From NCBI RefSeq assembly GCF_028289855.1, contig NZ_JAQGKZ010000078.1:1-36840 (forward strand): 36,840 bases of DNA, read 5' to 3'. The notes under the pieces are model-generated. The model was not told the DNA's origin, did no database searches, and was given only the letters and a program-made list of their open reading frames with translations. This stretch comes from Sphingomonas bacterium. GTDB lineage: Bacteria; Pseudomonadota; Alphaproteobacteria; Sphingomonadales; Sphingomonadaceae. The translations under genes and the position numbers were made by a program. This document shows, one piece after another, positions 16,400 through 23,687 of the stretch (position 1 is the stretch's first letter; each line of letters opens with the position of its first letter).

Positions 16400-17632
16400 A
16401 TGCCGTCATCGATCTCCGCAGCCATCGGCCTGACCGAGCATCGCGACTTGCGCGGCGGTTGCCCATGCTGGACCGCCGACGATGACACCACGCTCACATC
16501 GGATCCGCTGCCCGCCGGTGCGGTCGATGTCGCGATCATCGGTGCGGGCGCGGTCGGCGCGATGCTCGCCGACCGGCTCACCGCCCAAGGCCGTAGTGTC
16601 GTCTTGCTCGACCGCCGGCCGCCCGCGCATGGCAGCACCGCCGCCTCGACCGCTTTGGTGATGTGGGCGGCGGATGTGCCGCTGACGCACCTGGCGAAGG
16701 AGATTGGCGAGGCTGAGGCAGCGCGGCGCTGGCGACGGGTGTATCGGGCGATGCGCGACCTGGCCGAGCATATCGACACGACCGGCGTGGACTGCTCGCG
16801 GATCGACCGGCCCGAACTGTATCTGGCGGGTAACCTGCTCGATGATGCAGCACTGCTTGCCGAGGGCGAAATGCGGGCCAGACACGGCCTGCCGTCGGTC
16901 TTTCTTGACGCGTCCACGGTCGCCGACCGCTTTGGCATCGCGCCGCGTGGGGCATTGCTATCGGACGGATGCTACGAGGTCGATCCGGTCCGGCTGACGC
17001 TTGGCCTGCTTCACCGCGCGCGGAGTCACGGTGCAGCCATCCATTTCCCGTGCGATGCGGTCGGGATCGAAGGGAATACGCTGATCATCGACAGCGGTGC
17101 TCGAGTGCGGGCCGGCGAAATCATCCTCGCCACAGGCTACGAACGCGCCGCGTGGTTCGTGCCGCCCGCCTTCACCGTCGGGTCGAGCTACGCGATCGCC
17201 ACCGCGCCCGGCACCGCGCCGTTGTGGCGCGAGGGTGCGATGATCTGGGAAGCGTCGACGCCCTATCTCTACACCCGCGCTACCGCCGATGGCCGAGTCA
17301 TCGCCGGCGGCGAGGACGAGGATTTCGCCGACGCGCGCCGCCGCGACGCGCTGATCGCCGAAAAGAGCGGGACGATCGCCGGCAAGCTGGCGGCGATGAT
17401 CGCCGTGCCCGACGTCGCGATCGACTGCGCGTGGAGCGCGGCGTTCGGCGGATCGCCCGACGGCCTCCCAGCGATCGGCCGCGCGGCGAACCACGGTCAT
17501 TTGTGGCTGGCCGGCGCATTCGGCGGCAACGGCGTATCGTTTGCCGCGCTGGCGGCGGACTTGATCGCGGGCGAACTGGCGGGAGAACCCGACGCCGATG
17601 CGGCGTGTTTCGACCCGTATCGGTTCGGCTAA
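16400..17632 (+). CDS. FAD-dependent oxidoreductase (DAO family)
   Basis: A 410-aa flavoprotein. The dinucleotide-binding motif VAIIGAGAVGAMLADRL lies at about residues 44-60, followed by VVLLDRRPPAHGSTAAST, the second part of the D-amino-acid-oxidase-type FAD site. The C-terminal AFGGSPDGLPAIGRA and GAFGGNGVSFAALAADLI complete the flavin pocket. Substrates of this family are amines such as glycine, sarcosine or putrescine; the actual one is not evident. I chose the ATG at 16400; an upstream in-frame GTG at 16349 adds a basic, unconserved-looking extension. Its stop shares CTAA with the convergent dinB. Confidence 0.85.
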   Translation: MPSSISAAIGLTEHRDLRGGCPCWTADDDTTLTSDPLPAGAVDVAIIGAGAVGAMLADRLTAQGRSVVLLDRRPPAHGSTAASTALVMWAADVPLTHLAKEIGEAEAARRWRRVYRAMRDLAEHIDTTGVDCSRIDRPELYLAGNLLDDAALLAEGEMRARHGLPSVFLDASTVADRFGIAPRGALLSDGCYEVDPVRLTLGLLHRARSHGAAIHFPCDAVGIEGNTLIIDSGARVRAGEIILATGYERAAWFVPPAFTVGSSYAIATAPGTAPLWREGAMIWEASTPYLYTRATADGRVIAGGEDEDFADARRRDALIAEKSGTIAGKLAAMIAVPDVAIDCAWSAAFGGSPDGLPAIGRAANHGHLWLAGAFGGNGVSFAALAADLIAGELAGEPDADAACFDPYRFG

Positions 17633-18693
17633 TCCACCGGCAACGCGAGCTGATCGGCCTCGTCCAGCGGCGCCATCGACGCGAGCGTCACCCCGATCAG
17701 CCGAATCCCCGCGCGGAGCGGAAACAGCGTCGCGATCAGCCGCTCGGACACCGCGATCAAATCGGCGTGGCTTGCCACGGCGACACCCAGCGTCTTGCTG
17801 CGCGTGACGATGCGGAAGTCGGCGTAGCGCGCCTTGACCACCACGGTCTTGCCGCTGGTCCGCGTGCGCTCGCACCAGTCCCACACTTGGTCGGCCATCC
17901 GCCGCACCGCCGCCAGAACCTCATCCGGCGTGACAAGATCCTGCTCGAATGTGGTCTCAGAACCAGAAGATTTTCGCGGGCGGTCGGGCGTAACTTCGCG
18001 GTCATCCTCGCCGCGCGCGATCTTGTGATACCAGTCGCCGGCCTTGCCGAAATGCGCGCGGAGGAACGCCGGGTCGCGCGCGCGCAGGTCGGCGCCGGTC
18101 GCGATGCCGAGCCGGTTGAGCTTCTCCGCGGTCTTGGGCCCGATGCCGTGGAACCGCCCGACCTCCAGCCCCGCCACGAAGTCCGCGCCCTGCCCCGGCG
18201 GAATGACGAACTGACCGTTGGGCTTGTTCCGGTCGGACGCCAGCTTGGCGAGGAACTTGTTGTACGAAATCCCGGCCGACGCGGTCAGCCGAGTCACATC
18301 GAGAATCCGCTCGCGGATTTCGCTAGCGGTCGCGGTAGCCGAGGGCAGCCCCTTCAGGTTGTTGGTCACGTCGAGATACGCCTCGTCGAGCGACAGCGGT
18401 TCGACCAGCGGGGTGTAATCGTGGAAAATCTCGCGGATCTGGCGCGAAACGAAGCGGTAGACGTCGAAACGATGCGGCACGAACACCAGGTCGGGACAGC
18501 GCCGCAGCGCCACCACCGACGGCATCGCCGATCGCACGCCGAACACGCGCGCCTCGTAGCTCGCCGCCGCCACAACCCCGCGTCCGGTCGCCGAGCCGAC
18601 CGCCACGGGCCGCCCGCGCAGCGCCGGATCGTCGCGTTGCTCGACCGAGGCGAAGAACGCATCCATATCGACGTGGATGATCTTGCGGGTCAC
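17629..18693 (-). CDS. dinB: DNA polymerase IV (Y family, translesion)
   Basis: A 354-aa error-prone polymerase. The N-terminal IIHVDMDAFFASVEQ carries the first catalytic aspartates, EPLSLDEAYLDVT the second catalytic Asp-Glu pair, and SYNKFLAKLASDRNKPNGQ the nucleotide-binding finger region. Then come the helix-hairpin-helix GIGPKTAEKLNRLGI and a little-finger domain. The C-terminal beta-clamp-binding peptide is probably QLALPVD, the last seven residues. The start is a GTG (18693). It is not in an imuA-imuB-dnaE2 cassette. The stop overlaps that of the FAD oxidoreductase gene by four bases. Confidence 0.95.
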   Translation of the reverse strand: MTRKIIHVDMDAFFASVEQRDDPALRGRPVAVGSATGRGVVAAASYEARVFGVRSAMPSVVALRRCPDLVFVPHRFDVYRFVSRQIREIFHDYTPLVEPLSLDEAYLDVTNNLKGLPSATATASEIRERILDVTRLTASAGISYNKFLAKLASDRNKPNGQFVIPPGQGADFVAGLEVGRFHGIGPKTAEKLNRLGIATGADLRARDPAFLRAHFGKAGDWYHKIARGEDDREVTPDRPRKSSGSETTFEQDLVTPDEVLAAVRRMADQVWDWCERTRTSGKTVVVKARYADFRIVTRSKTLGVAVASHADLIAVSERLIATLFPLRAGIRLIGVTLASMAPLDEADQLALPVD

Positions 18694-18816
18694 GCGGCTG
18701 GCATGCCGCGGCGGCCGCGGCTTGGCAACGGCTGCTACGGATCAGTGACTTCGCTCGTGGATTGGTGCATGGAGCGGTCGCTGGGCCGAGCGGGCCGGCG
18801 CGTAGAAGGGCTTGAT

Positions 18817-20262
18817 ATGTACGGTAAAAAACTGGGGCAGGCACTGAGCACGGTCGCTGCGCTGGCGATGCTGAGCGCCTGCGGCGAAGGCGGCGGGAGC
18901 ACGACGGCGTCGGGCACCGGTGGCGGCACCGGTACCGGCGGCGGTACGACCACCGCGGGATGCACCCTGCGCGAGCGCCAGGACTGGGCCTTCGCGCAGC
19001 TCAAGGAATGGTATCTGTTCCCCGACACGCTCCCGGCCAGCCTCGACCCAAGTCCCTACACCACCGTCGGCGACTATATCGACGCGCTGACAGCGACCGC
19101 GCGGGCACAGCACAAGGACCGCTATTTCACGTACCTGACCTCGATCGCGGGCGAGGACGCGTTCTACGCCTCCGGATCGAGCGCCGGGTTCGGCGTACGG
19201 CTGTCGTACGACACGGCCGGCAAGCGGCTGTTCGTCGCCGAAAGCTTCGAGGGCGCGCCCGCGCTCGCCGCCGGAATCGACCGCGGCACCGAAATCGTCG
19301 CGATCGGTACGACGACGGCAAACCTCCAGACCGTCGCCTCGATCTTCACCGCGTCCGGCGCGCAAGGCGTCAGCGACGCGCTCGGGCCATCGACAGCGGG
19401 CACCAGCCGCGTGCTCAAGGTCGTCACCGGCGGCGTGACCAGCACCGTCACCGTGACCAAGACCGATTACTCGCTGACCCCGGTGTCGAGCCGTTACGGC
19501 GCCAAGATCATCACCGAAGGCGGGCAGAAATACGGGTACGTCAACCTGCGCACGTTCATCACCACCGCCGACCCGGCGCTGCGCGATGCTTTCGCCCAGT
19601 TCAAGGCGGCCGGCGTCACCAATGTCATCGTCGATCTGCGTTACAATGGCGGCGGGCTGGTCTCGATCGCCGATCTGTTCGGCGACCTGATGGGGGCCAA
19701 CCGCAACGCCAGCGATGCGTTCGAATATCTCACCTTCCGCCCCGAAAAGACGGCGAACAATTCGAGCCACAATTTCACCGTCCAGCCGCAATCGATCGCG
19801 CCGATCAAGATCGCGTTCATCGGCACCGGCGGAACCGCATCGGCCAGCGAGATCCTGATCAACGGCTTCGTTCCCTATCTCCACGCCAATGCCGCGCTGA
19901 TCGGCACCAACACCTATGGCAAGCCGGTCGGCCAGATCGCGCTCGACAAGACGGCGTGCGACGACCGGCTGCGCGTGATCGCGTTCGCGGTGCAGAACGC
20001 CGCGCGGCAGGGCGCCTATTATGACGGCCTCGCCAATTTCGTCGAGGCGAGCTGCCAGGCGGGCGACGACATCGCCTATCCGCTGGGCGATCCGCGCGAA
20101 GCCTCGACTCGCTCGGCGCTCGATTTCCTCGAGGGCAAGGCCTGCACGAAGATCACCGCCAATGCCGGGCTCGGCAAGCAGGCGGTCGTGGAGCAGCCGC
20201 GCGAATTGCTCGTGCCGCTGGGTGCGAGCACCGCGCAACGCGAGACGCCGGGGTTGTTCTAG
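18817..20262 (+). CDS. S41-family peptidase lipoprotein with PDZ-like domain
   Basis: A 481-aa protein. Its lipoprotein signal has the lipobox LSAC (Cys22), and a Gly/Thr linker (24-47) separates the lipid anchor from the body. A helical cap (50-115), a PDZ-like segment (about 120-215) and the tail-specific-protease domain follow. IVDLRYNGGGLVSIADLF (271-288) is the oxyanion strand. TASASE (340-345) holds the likely nucleophile Ser342, and TYGK (366-369) the likely general-base Lys369, so it should be active. GAAGGG precedes the ATG. The reading frame stays open far upstream across dinB, but that part is antisense shadow. It probably acts at the envelope. Confidence 0.9.
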   Translation: MYGKKLGQALSTVAALAMLSACGEGGGSTTASGTGGGTGTGGGTTTAGCTLRERQDWAFAQLKEWYLFPDTLPASLDPSPYTTVGDYIDALTATARAQHKDRYFTYLTSIAGEDAFYASGSSAGFGVRLSYDTAGKRLFVAESFEGAPALAAGIDRGTEIVAIGTTTANLQTVASIFTASGAQGVSDALGPSTAGTSRVLKVVTGGVTSTVTVTKTDYSLTPVSSRYGAKIITEGGQKYGYVNLRTFITTADPALRDAFAQFKAAGVTNVIVDLRYNGGGLVSIADLFGDLMGANRNASDAFEYLTFRPEKTANNSSHNFTVQPQSIAPIKIAFIGTGGTASASEILINGFVPYLHANAALIGTNTYGKPVGQIALDKTACDDRLRVIAFAVQNAARQGAYYDGLANFVEASCQAGDDIAYPLGDPREASTRSALDFLEGKACTKITANAGLGKQAVVEQPRELLVPLGASTAQRETPGLF

Positions 20263-20276
20263 AGGAGCCGATACGC

Positions 20277-20311
20277 CTCAATCGTCACCCCGGCCTTGTG
20301 CCGGGGTCCGC
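20277..20311. repeat. REP-like palindromic element, left copy of second inverted pair
   Basis: A 35-bp element with a strong stem CCCCGGC/GCCGGGG around CTTGT, preceded by AATCGTCA and followed by TCCGC. It lies 15 bases after the S41 lipoprotein stop. With its partner at 20361-20395 it forms a near-perfect 35-bp inverted repeat. It shares architecture (GTCA, stem, pentaloop beginning CT and ending GT, TCC) with the pair near 11.7 kb. Confidence 0.85.
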
Positions 20312-20360
20312 ATTACGGCGAACGCATCGATAGAACCTCGATCGCTATGCCTCTGGCTTG

Positions 20361-20395
20361 GCGGGCCCCGGCACAAGGCCGGGGTGACGATTGAG
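20361..20395. repeat. REP-like palindromic element, right copy of second inverted pair
   Basis: The reverse complement of 20277-20311 with a single mismatch. The 49-bp spacer between the copies shows no gene. The whole unit occupies the intergenic space between two plus-strand genes and may act as a transcription attenuator or mRNA stabiliser, as REP pairs often do. Confidence 0.85.
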
Positions 20396-20439
20396 CTTGG
20401 GGTGGCGCAACGCCCGCGGCCCGCGCATATCGTCCGGCG

Positions 20440-21201
20440 ATGCCCGACACCCCGCAACCCGCCATCCCTGCCGCGACGCTCGTGCTGATCCGCGACCGCG
20501 CGGGCGCCACGCCCGACCTCCTCATGGTCGAGCGCGCCAAGGCGATGGTGTTCGCCGGCGGTGCCCTCGTGTTCCCAGGCGGGCGGATCGATCCCGGCGA
20601 CGATGCGCTGGCAGCGAGGCTCAGCCCCGACGCCGACGACGGCGCGGCGCGCATCGCCGCGATCCGCGAGACGATCGAGGAAGCCGGCGTCCCCGTCGGC
20701 CTCGCCCCCGCCCCGGGCGCGGAAGCGCTCGCCGCAATCCGCGCCGGATTGCATGCCGGTGAGCGTTTCGGCGCGTTGCTCGACGCGCACGGCCTTGCGG
20801 TCGATCTTGATGCGCTGACCTATTTCGCGCGCTGGCTGCCCGCGCATGCGCATATGCGGATTTTCGACACGCGGTTCTACCTCGCGCGCTGGCCGGACGG
20901 CGCGGCCGAGCCGGTGGTCGACGATACCGAGAATGTCCGCTTGCTCTGGGCGAGCGCTGCCGAGGTGCTCGACGAGTGCGCCGCGGGCCGTGCGCACGTG
21001 ATCTTCCCGACCCGCCGCAACCTCGAACGGCTCGCACAATATGCCGACTACGCCCACGCCGTCGCCGACGCGTTGGCGCACCCGCCGCGCACGATCACGC
21101 CGTGGAGTGAGGAGCGTGACGGTGTCCCACACCTCTGCATCCCCGACGGTCTCGGCTATCCCGTGACGAGCGAAAGACTGACCGGGGCGATGCGGGGATG
21201 A
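20440..21201 (+). CDS. Nudix hydrolase, NUDT19-like long form
   Basis: A 253-aa enzyme. The Nudix box is split by an insertion: FPGGRIDPGDD starts it and, after about 20 residues, RETIEEAGVPVG supplies the metal-binding REx2EExG core. This long-box arrangement resembles the NUDT19/RP2 group, whose known members hydrolyse CoA derivatives. The substrate here is inferred only. No good ribosome-binding site precedes the ATG, which follows the REP pair by 44 bases. Its stop overlaps the next start as ATGA, so the two are coupled. Confidence 0.87.
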   Translation: MPDTPQPAIPAATLVLIRDRAGATPDLLMVERAKAMVFAGGALVFPGGRIDPGDDALAARLSPDADDGAARIAAIRETIEEAGVPVGLAPAPGAEALAAIRAGLHAGERFGALLDAHGLAVDLDALTYFARWLPAHAHMRIFDTRFYLARWPDGAAEPVVDDTENVRLLWASAAEVLDECAAGRAHVIFPTRRNLERLAQYADYAHAVADALAHPPRTITPWSEERDGVPHLCIPDGLGYPVTSERLTGAMRG

Positions 21202-21920
21202 GACGCCGCCGGCGCCGTTCGCGGCGCACCGCGATCATCGCGGCCATGGTGCTGGCCGCCATGGCCGTACTCGCGGTGCTGCATTTCCGCGGGCGGCCGC
21301 AAGACTTGCCGTGGACCAGACTCGATCTCGCCGAGCCCGTCGGACTATTCACCGGCAGCAAGCTTGCCGCGCTAGGCCAGGATTATCCGCAATGCCGCGC
21401 ACTCCTCGCCCGTGCGGGTGTGACCTATGCCAGGCTTGAGCCGATCGCGAAGGGGCAATGCGGCTATGCCGACGCGGTGCGGCTCGACCCCGGCGGGTCG
21501 CGCACGATCGGCTTCGATCCGGCCAGACCCGGCATGGCGTGCCCGGTCGCCGCGGCGCTGGCGATGTGGGAATGGAACGTCGTCCAACCCGCCGCCTTGC
21601 GCCGGTTCGGGTCGCGCGTCGTCACGTTCGAACATTTCGGCACGTACAATTGCCGCTACATCGCCGGCAGCGCGACGTTGAGCGAGCATGCCCACGCGCG
21701 CGCCATCGACATCGGTGGTTTCGTGCTGGCGAACGGCAAACGCATCACCGTCGCGCGCGACTGGACCGGTAACGATCCGGAGGCCGCATTCCTCCGCGAC
21801 GTCCGCGACGGCGCATGCCGATTGTTTTCGACCACGCTGTCGCCCGACTATAACGCCGCGCACCGCGACCACCTGCATCTCGACGAAGCGGCGCGCGGCG
21901 GATGGTCGGTGTGCCGCTAG
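21198..21920 (+). CDS. Membrane-anchored extensin-like C-terminal domain protein
   Basis: A 240-aa protein. A very basic N terminus (MRRRRRRSRR) leads into one membrane segment (11-30), leaving the rest in the periplasm. The extensin-like C domain carries SEHAHARAIDIGGF and HRDHLHLDEA, which recall the His/Asp/His zinc ligands of LAS peptidases (M15-like fold), suggesting a peptidoglycan-active enzyme. Cysteines (QCRALL, QCGYAD, MACPVA, NCRYIA, ACRLFS, VCR) fit disulfides. The start overlaps the Nudix stop (ATGA), and the stop shares CTAG with the convergent gene. Confidence 0.86.
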   Translation: MRRRRRRSRRTAIIAAMVLAAMAVLAVLHFRGRPQDLPWTRLDLAEPVGLFTGSKLAALGQDYPQCRALLARAGVTYARLEPIAKGQCGYADAVRLDPGGSRTIGFDPARPGMACPVAAALAMWEWNVVQPAALRRFGSRVVTFEHFGTYNCRYIAGSATLSEHAHARAIDIGGFVLANGKRITVARDWTGNDPEAAFLRDVRDGACRLFSTTLSPDYNAAHRDHLHLDEAARGGWSVCR

Positions 21921-22480
21921 GACTGCTCGCGCGCGGCCTTGCGGAACAGCAGCGCCGACCCGGCGAAGATCATTGCGAAGAACAGGTGGATGGCGACATA
22001 GTCGATCGCCCCCGGCGGGTCGGTTCGCCCGCTGGTGACGACGAACATGCCGATCAGCAGCATCACGACCGCCGCCGCGGCCATCCCCCGCGCCATGCCC
22101 GCCGCGCGGAATCCCGCGCCCATCGCACCGCCGATCGCAGTCATGATCACGCAGCCGTAGAGCAGGTTGAGCGGATTACCCTCGTTGCCGATGATTCCCA
22201 CCGCGCCGTTGATCCAGACGAGCAGGAATATCGCCGCGAGCGCCAGCACGACACCGCCGCGATAGGCCCAGTTTCGCGTCAGCCTGAGCGCGAGCTCGAG
22301 CACCACACAGCTGCCGCCGATCATCACTGCCGCGAACACGAAGTCGGTAGCCGTCCACCTAACCTCGCGCGTGAATTGCATCGCGACGAACGGCAGCAGG
22401 ATCAGCCCGGCCGCGACCGACCAGATCAGCGGAGTCCATCGATTGCCCGGCCGTCCGCCGGTTTCCGCATGTGTCGTCAT
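21917..22480 (-). CDS. Multi-pass membrane protein A (paralogue of 29907-30290), with upstream repeat operator
   Basis: A 187-aa protein with about six membrane helices and a short polar N terminus (MTTHAETGGRPGNRW). I do not recognise a named family. Residues 69-187 (NWAYRGGVVLALA, GAGFRAAGMARGM, FAGSALLFRKA) align with the whole of the protein at 29907-30290. The second copy keeps GFxAxFRxAGMAR and the terminal membrane segment but lacks the first two helices. GGGGA precedes the ATG. A triple 11-bp repeat starts exactly 60 bp upstream, the same distance as in the paralogue, so the two genes are probably controlled together. The divergent neighbour is a membrane-bound regulator. Confidence 0.75.
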   Translation of the reverse strand: MTTHAETGGRPGNRWTPLIWSVAAGLILLPFVAMQFTREVRWTATDFVFAAVMIGGSCVVLELALRLTRNWAYRGGVVLALAAIFLLVWINGAVGIIGNEGNPLNLLYGCVIMTAIGGAMGAGFRAAGMARGMAAAAVVMLLIGMFVVTSGRTDPPGAIDYVAIHLFFAMIFAGSALLFRKAAREQS

Positions 22481-22539
22481 TGCCTTGTCCCCATCGATAA
22501 TCGATGCTGATGGCTAGCGTGGCCGCGCGGGGATCGGCA

Positions 22540-22568
22540 TGAGCAAGGCGTGAGGAATCGCTGAATAA
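22540..22568. promoter_or_regulatory. Triple 11-bp direct-repeat box (putative operator), copy 1
   Basis: TGAGCAA at 22540, TGAGGAA at 22551 and TGAATAA at 22562 recur with an 11-bp period, about one helical turn. OmpR/PhoB-type winged-helix proteins bind tandem 11-bp direct repeats, and such a protein is encoded immediately to the right, its ATG overlapping the last repeat. The second repeat (GAGGAA) may also serve as that gene's ribosome-binding site, so binding could give autoregulation. A nearly identical box is at 30350-30378. The binding itself is inference. Confidence 0.65.
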
Positions 22569-23632
22569 TGACGCCGGGCAGTTTTCGCTTCGATCGCTTC
22601 GTGCTCGATCCGCGCGACCGGCTGCTCGCGCGCGACGGCGTGGCCGTCGAGCTCAACGCGCGGTATCTCGACGCGCTGACGCTGTTGGCCCGGGAGGCCG
22701 GCAAGCTGGTGTCGAAGGAACGCTTTCACGACGAGGTGTGGCGCGGCGTGCCGGTCACCGACGAAGCGCTGACGCAATGCATCAAAACGTTGCGGCGCCA
22801 GCTCGGCGACGATGCCGCGCGCCCGCGCTTCATCGAAACGGTGCCCAAGCATGGCTATCGCTTCATCGCCCCTGTGGCGGTGGCGGATGAAGTCGCGCCC
22901 GTCGTTGCAGCGGCCTCGTCGTGGCGCGACCTCTTCCTGCTGACCGGCGCAGGGACGATCGGCGCGGGAATCGCCGGCGTAGTCGGCGGGCTGTTCTACG
23001 GCTTCGCGGGCGCCGCCCAGCCGCTCCAGCCGGGGATGGGCGCGGCGTCGGTACTGCTCGTCTTGTGGTGCCTGACCATTTTGATGGCGCTGATCGGCGG
23101 CGCGGGCGTGGCGTTCGGGATTGCGGCGGCGGGCCGCATGTCGCGCGATCCGTGGCGCTGGAGCGCAGCGGGTGGCGCGGCGGGCGGCTTGGTGGTTGGC
23201 GGGGTCGTCAAATTGCTCGGGCTCGACGCGTTCAACCTGCTGCTCGGCCGTTCGCCGGGGGATATTACCGGCGGGATCGAGGGCGCCCTGCTCGGCGGCG
23301 CGGTCGGGTTGGGCGGATGGCTGGCGAGCCGTCGCAGCGGGTCACGGCGGCAAAGCATCGCCATCGCCAGCGGTGTCGGCGGGATTGCCGGCGCGCTGAT
23401 CCCGCCGATCGGCGGGCGGCTGATGGGCGGCAGTCTCGATCTGCTCGCACGCAGCCTGCCCGGCTCGCGACTACGGCTCGATCATATCGGCCGCTGGTTC
23501 GGCGAGGCCGGGTTCGGCCCGATCGCGCAGAGCGTCACGGGTGCGCTGGAAGGCGCGCTGTTCGCCGGCTGCATCGTCGGCGCGATGATGGTCGCGCGGC
23601 GCGACCTTGACGCATCGCCGCTGCCTCGTTGA
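22568..23632 (+). CDS. Winged-helix transcription regulator with C-terminal multi-pass membrane domain
   Basis: A 354-aa protein. Residues 4-103 form an OmpR/CadC-type DNA-binding domain (VELNARYLDALTLLAREAG, LVSKERFHDEVWRGVPVTDE, the recognition helix region ALTQCIKTLRRQLGDD, then FIETVPKHGYRFIA, the winged hairpin). Residues 118-345 are a Gly/Ala-rich hydrophobic domain with about six or seven membrane segments, instead of the receiver domain or periplasmic sensor usual in OmpR and CadC families. It is therefore a membrane-embedded one-component regulator of unknown signal. Repeat operators at its own start and upstream of two membrane genes are the likely targets. A metallopeptidase gene follows after 55 bp. 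Confidence 0.82.
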   Translation: MTPGSFRFDRFVLDPRDRLLARDGVAVELNARYLDALTLLAREAGKLVSKERFHDEVWRGVPVTDEALTQCIKTLRRQLGDDAARPRFIETVPKHGYRFIAPVAVADEVAPVVAAASSWRDLFLLTGAGTIGAGIAGVVGGLFYGFAGAAQPLQPGMGAASVLLVLWCLTILMALIGGAGVAFGIAAAGRMSRDPWRWSAAGGAAGGLVVGGVVKLLGLDAFNLLLGRSPGDITGGIEGALLGGAVGLGGWLASRRSGSRRQSIAIASGVGGIAGALIPPIGGRLMGGSLDLLARSLPGSRLRLDHIGRWFGEAGFGPIAQSVTGALEGALFAGCIVGAMMVARRDLDASPLPR

Positions 23633-23687
23633 GCGGATGACGCAACCGTCCAATCCCTGACGGCGCACGACGCGTACATGACGAGTC

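Noticed and set aside
16969..18816. A very long open plus-strand frame that runs without stop into the S41 lipoprotein gene, apparently giving a 1,097-residue protein
   Set aside because: The upstream 616 codons are antisense to dinB and out of frame with the FAD oxidoreductase. They encode an Arg/Pro-rich composition typical of GC-rich shadow frames. The lipoprotein signal and ribosome-binding site at 18817 define the true start.
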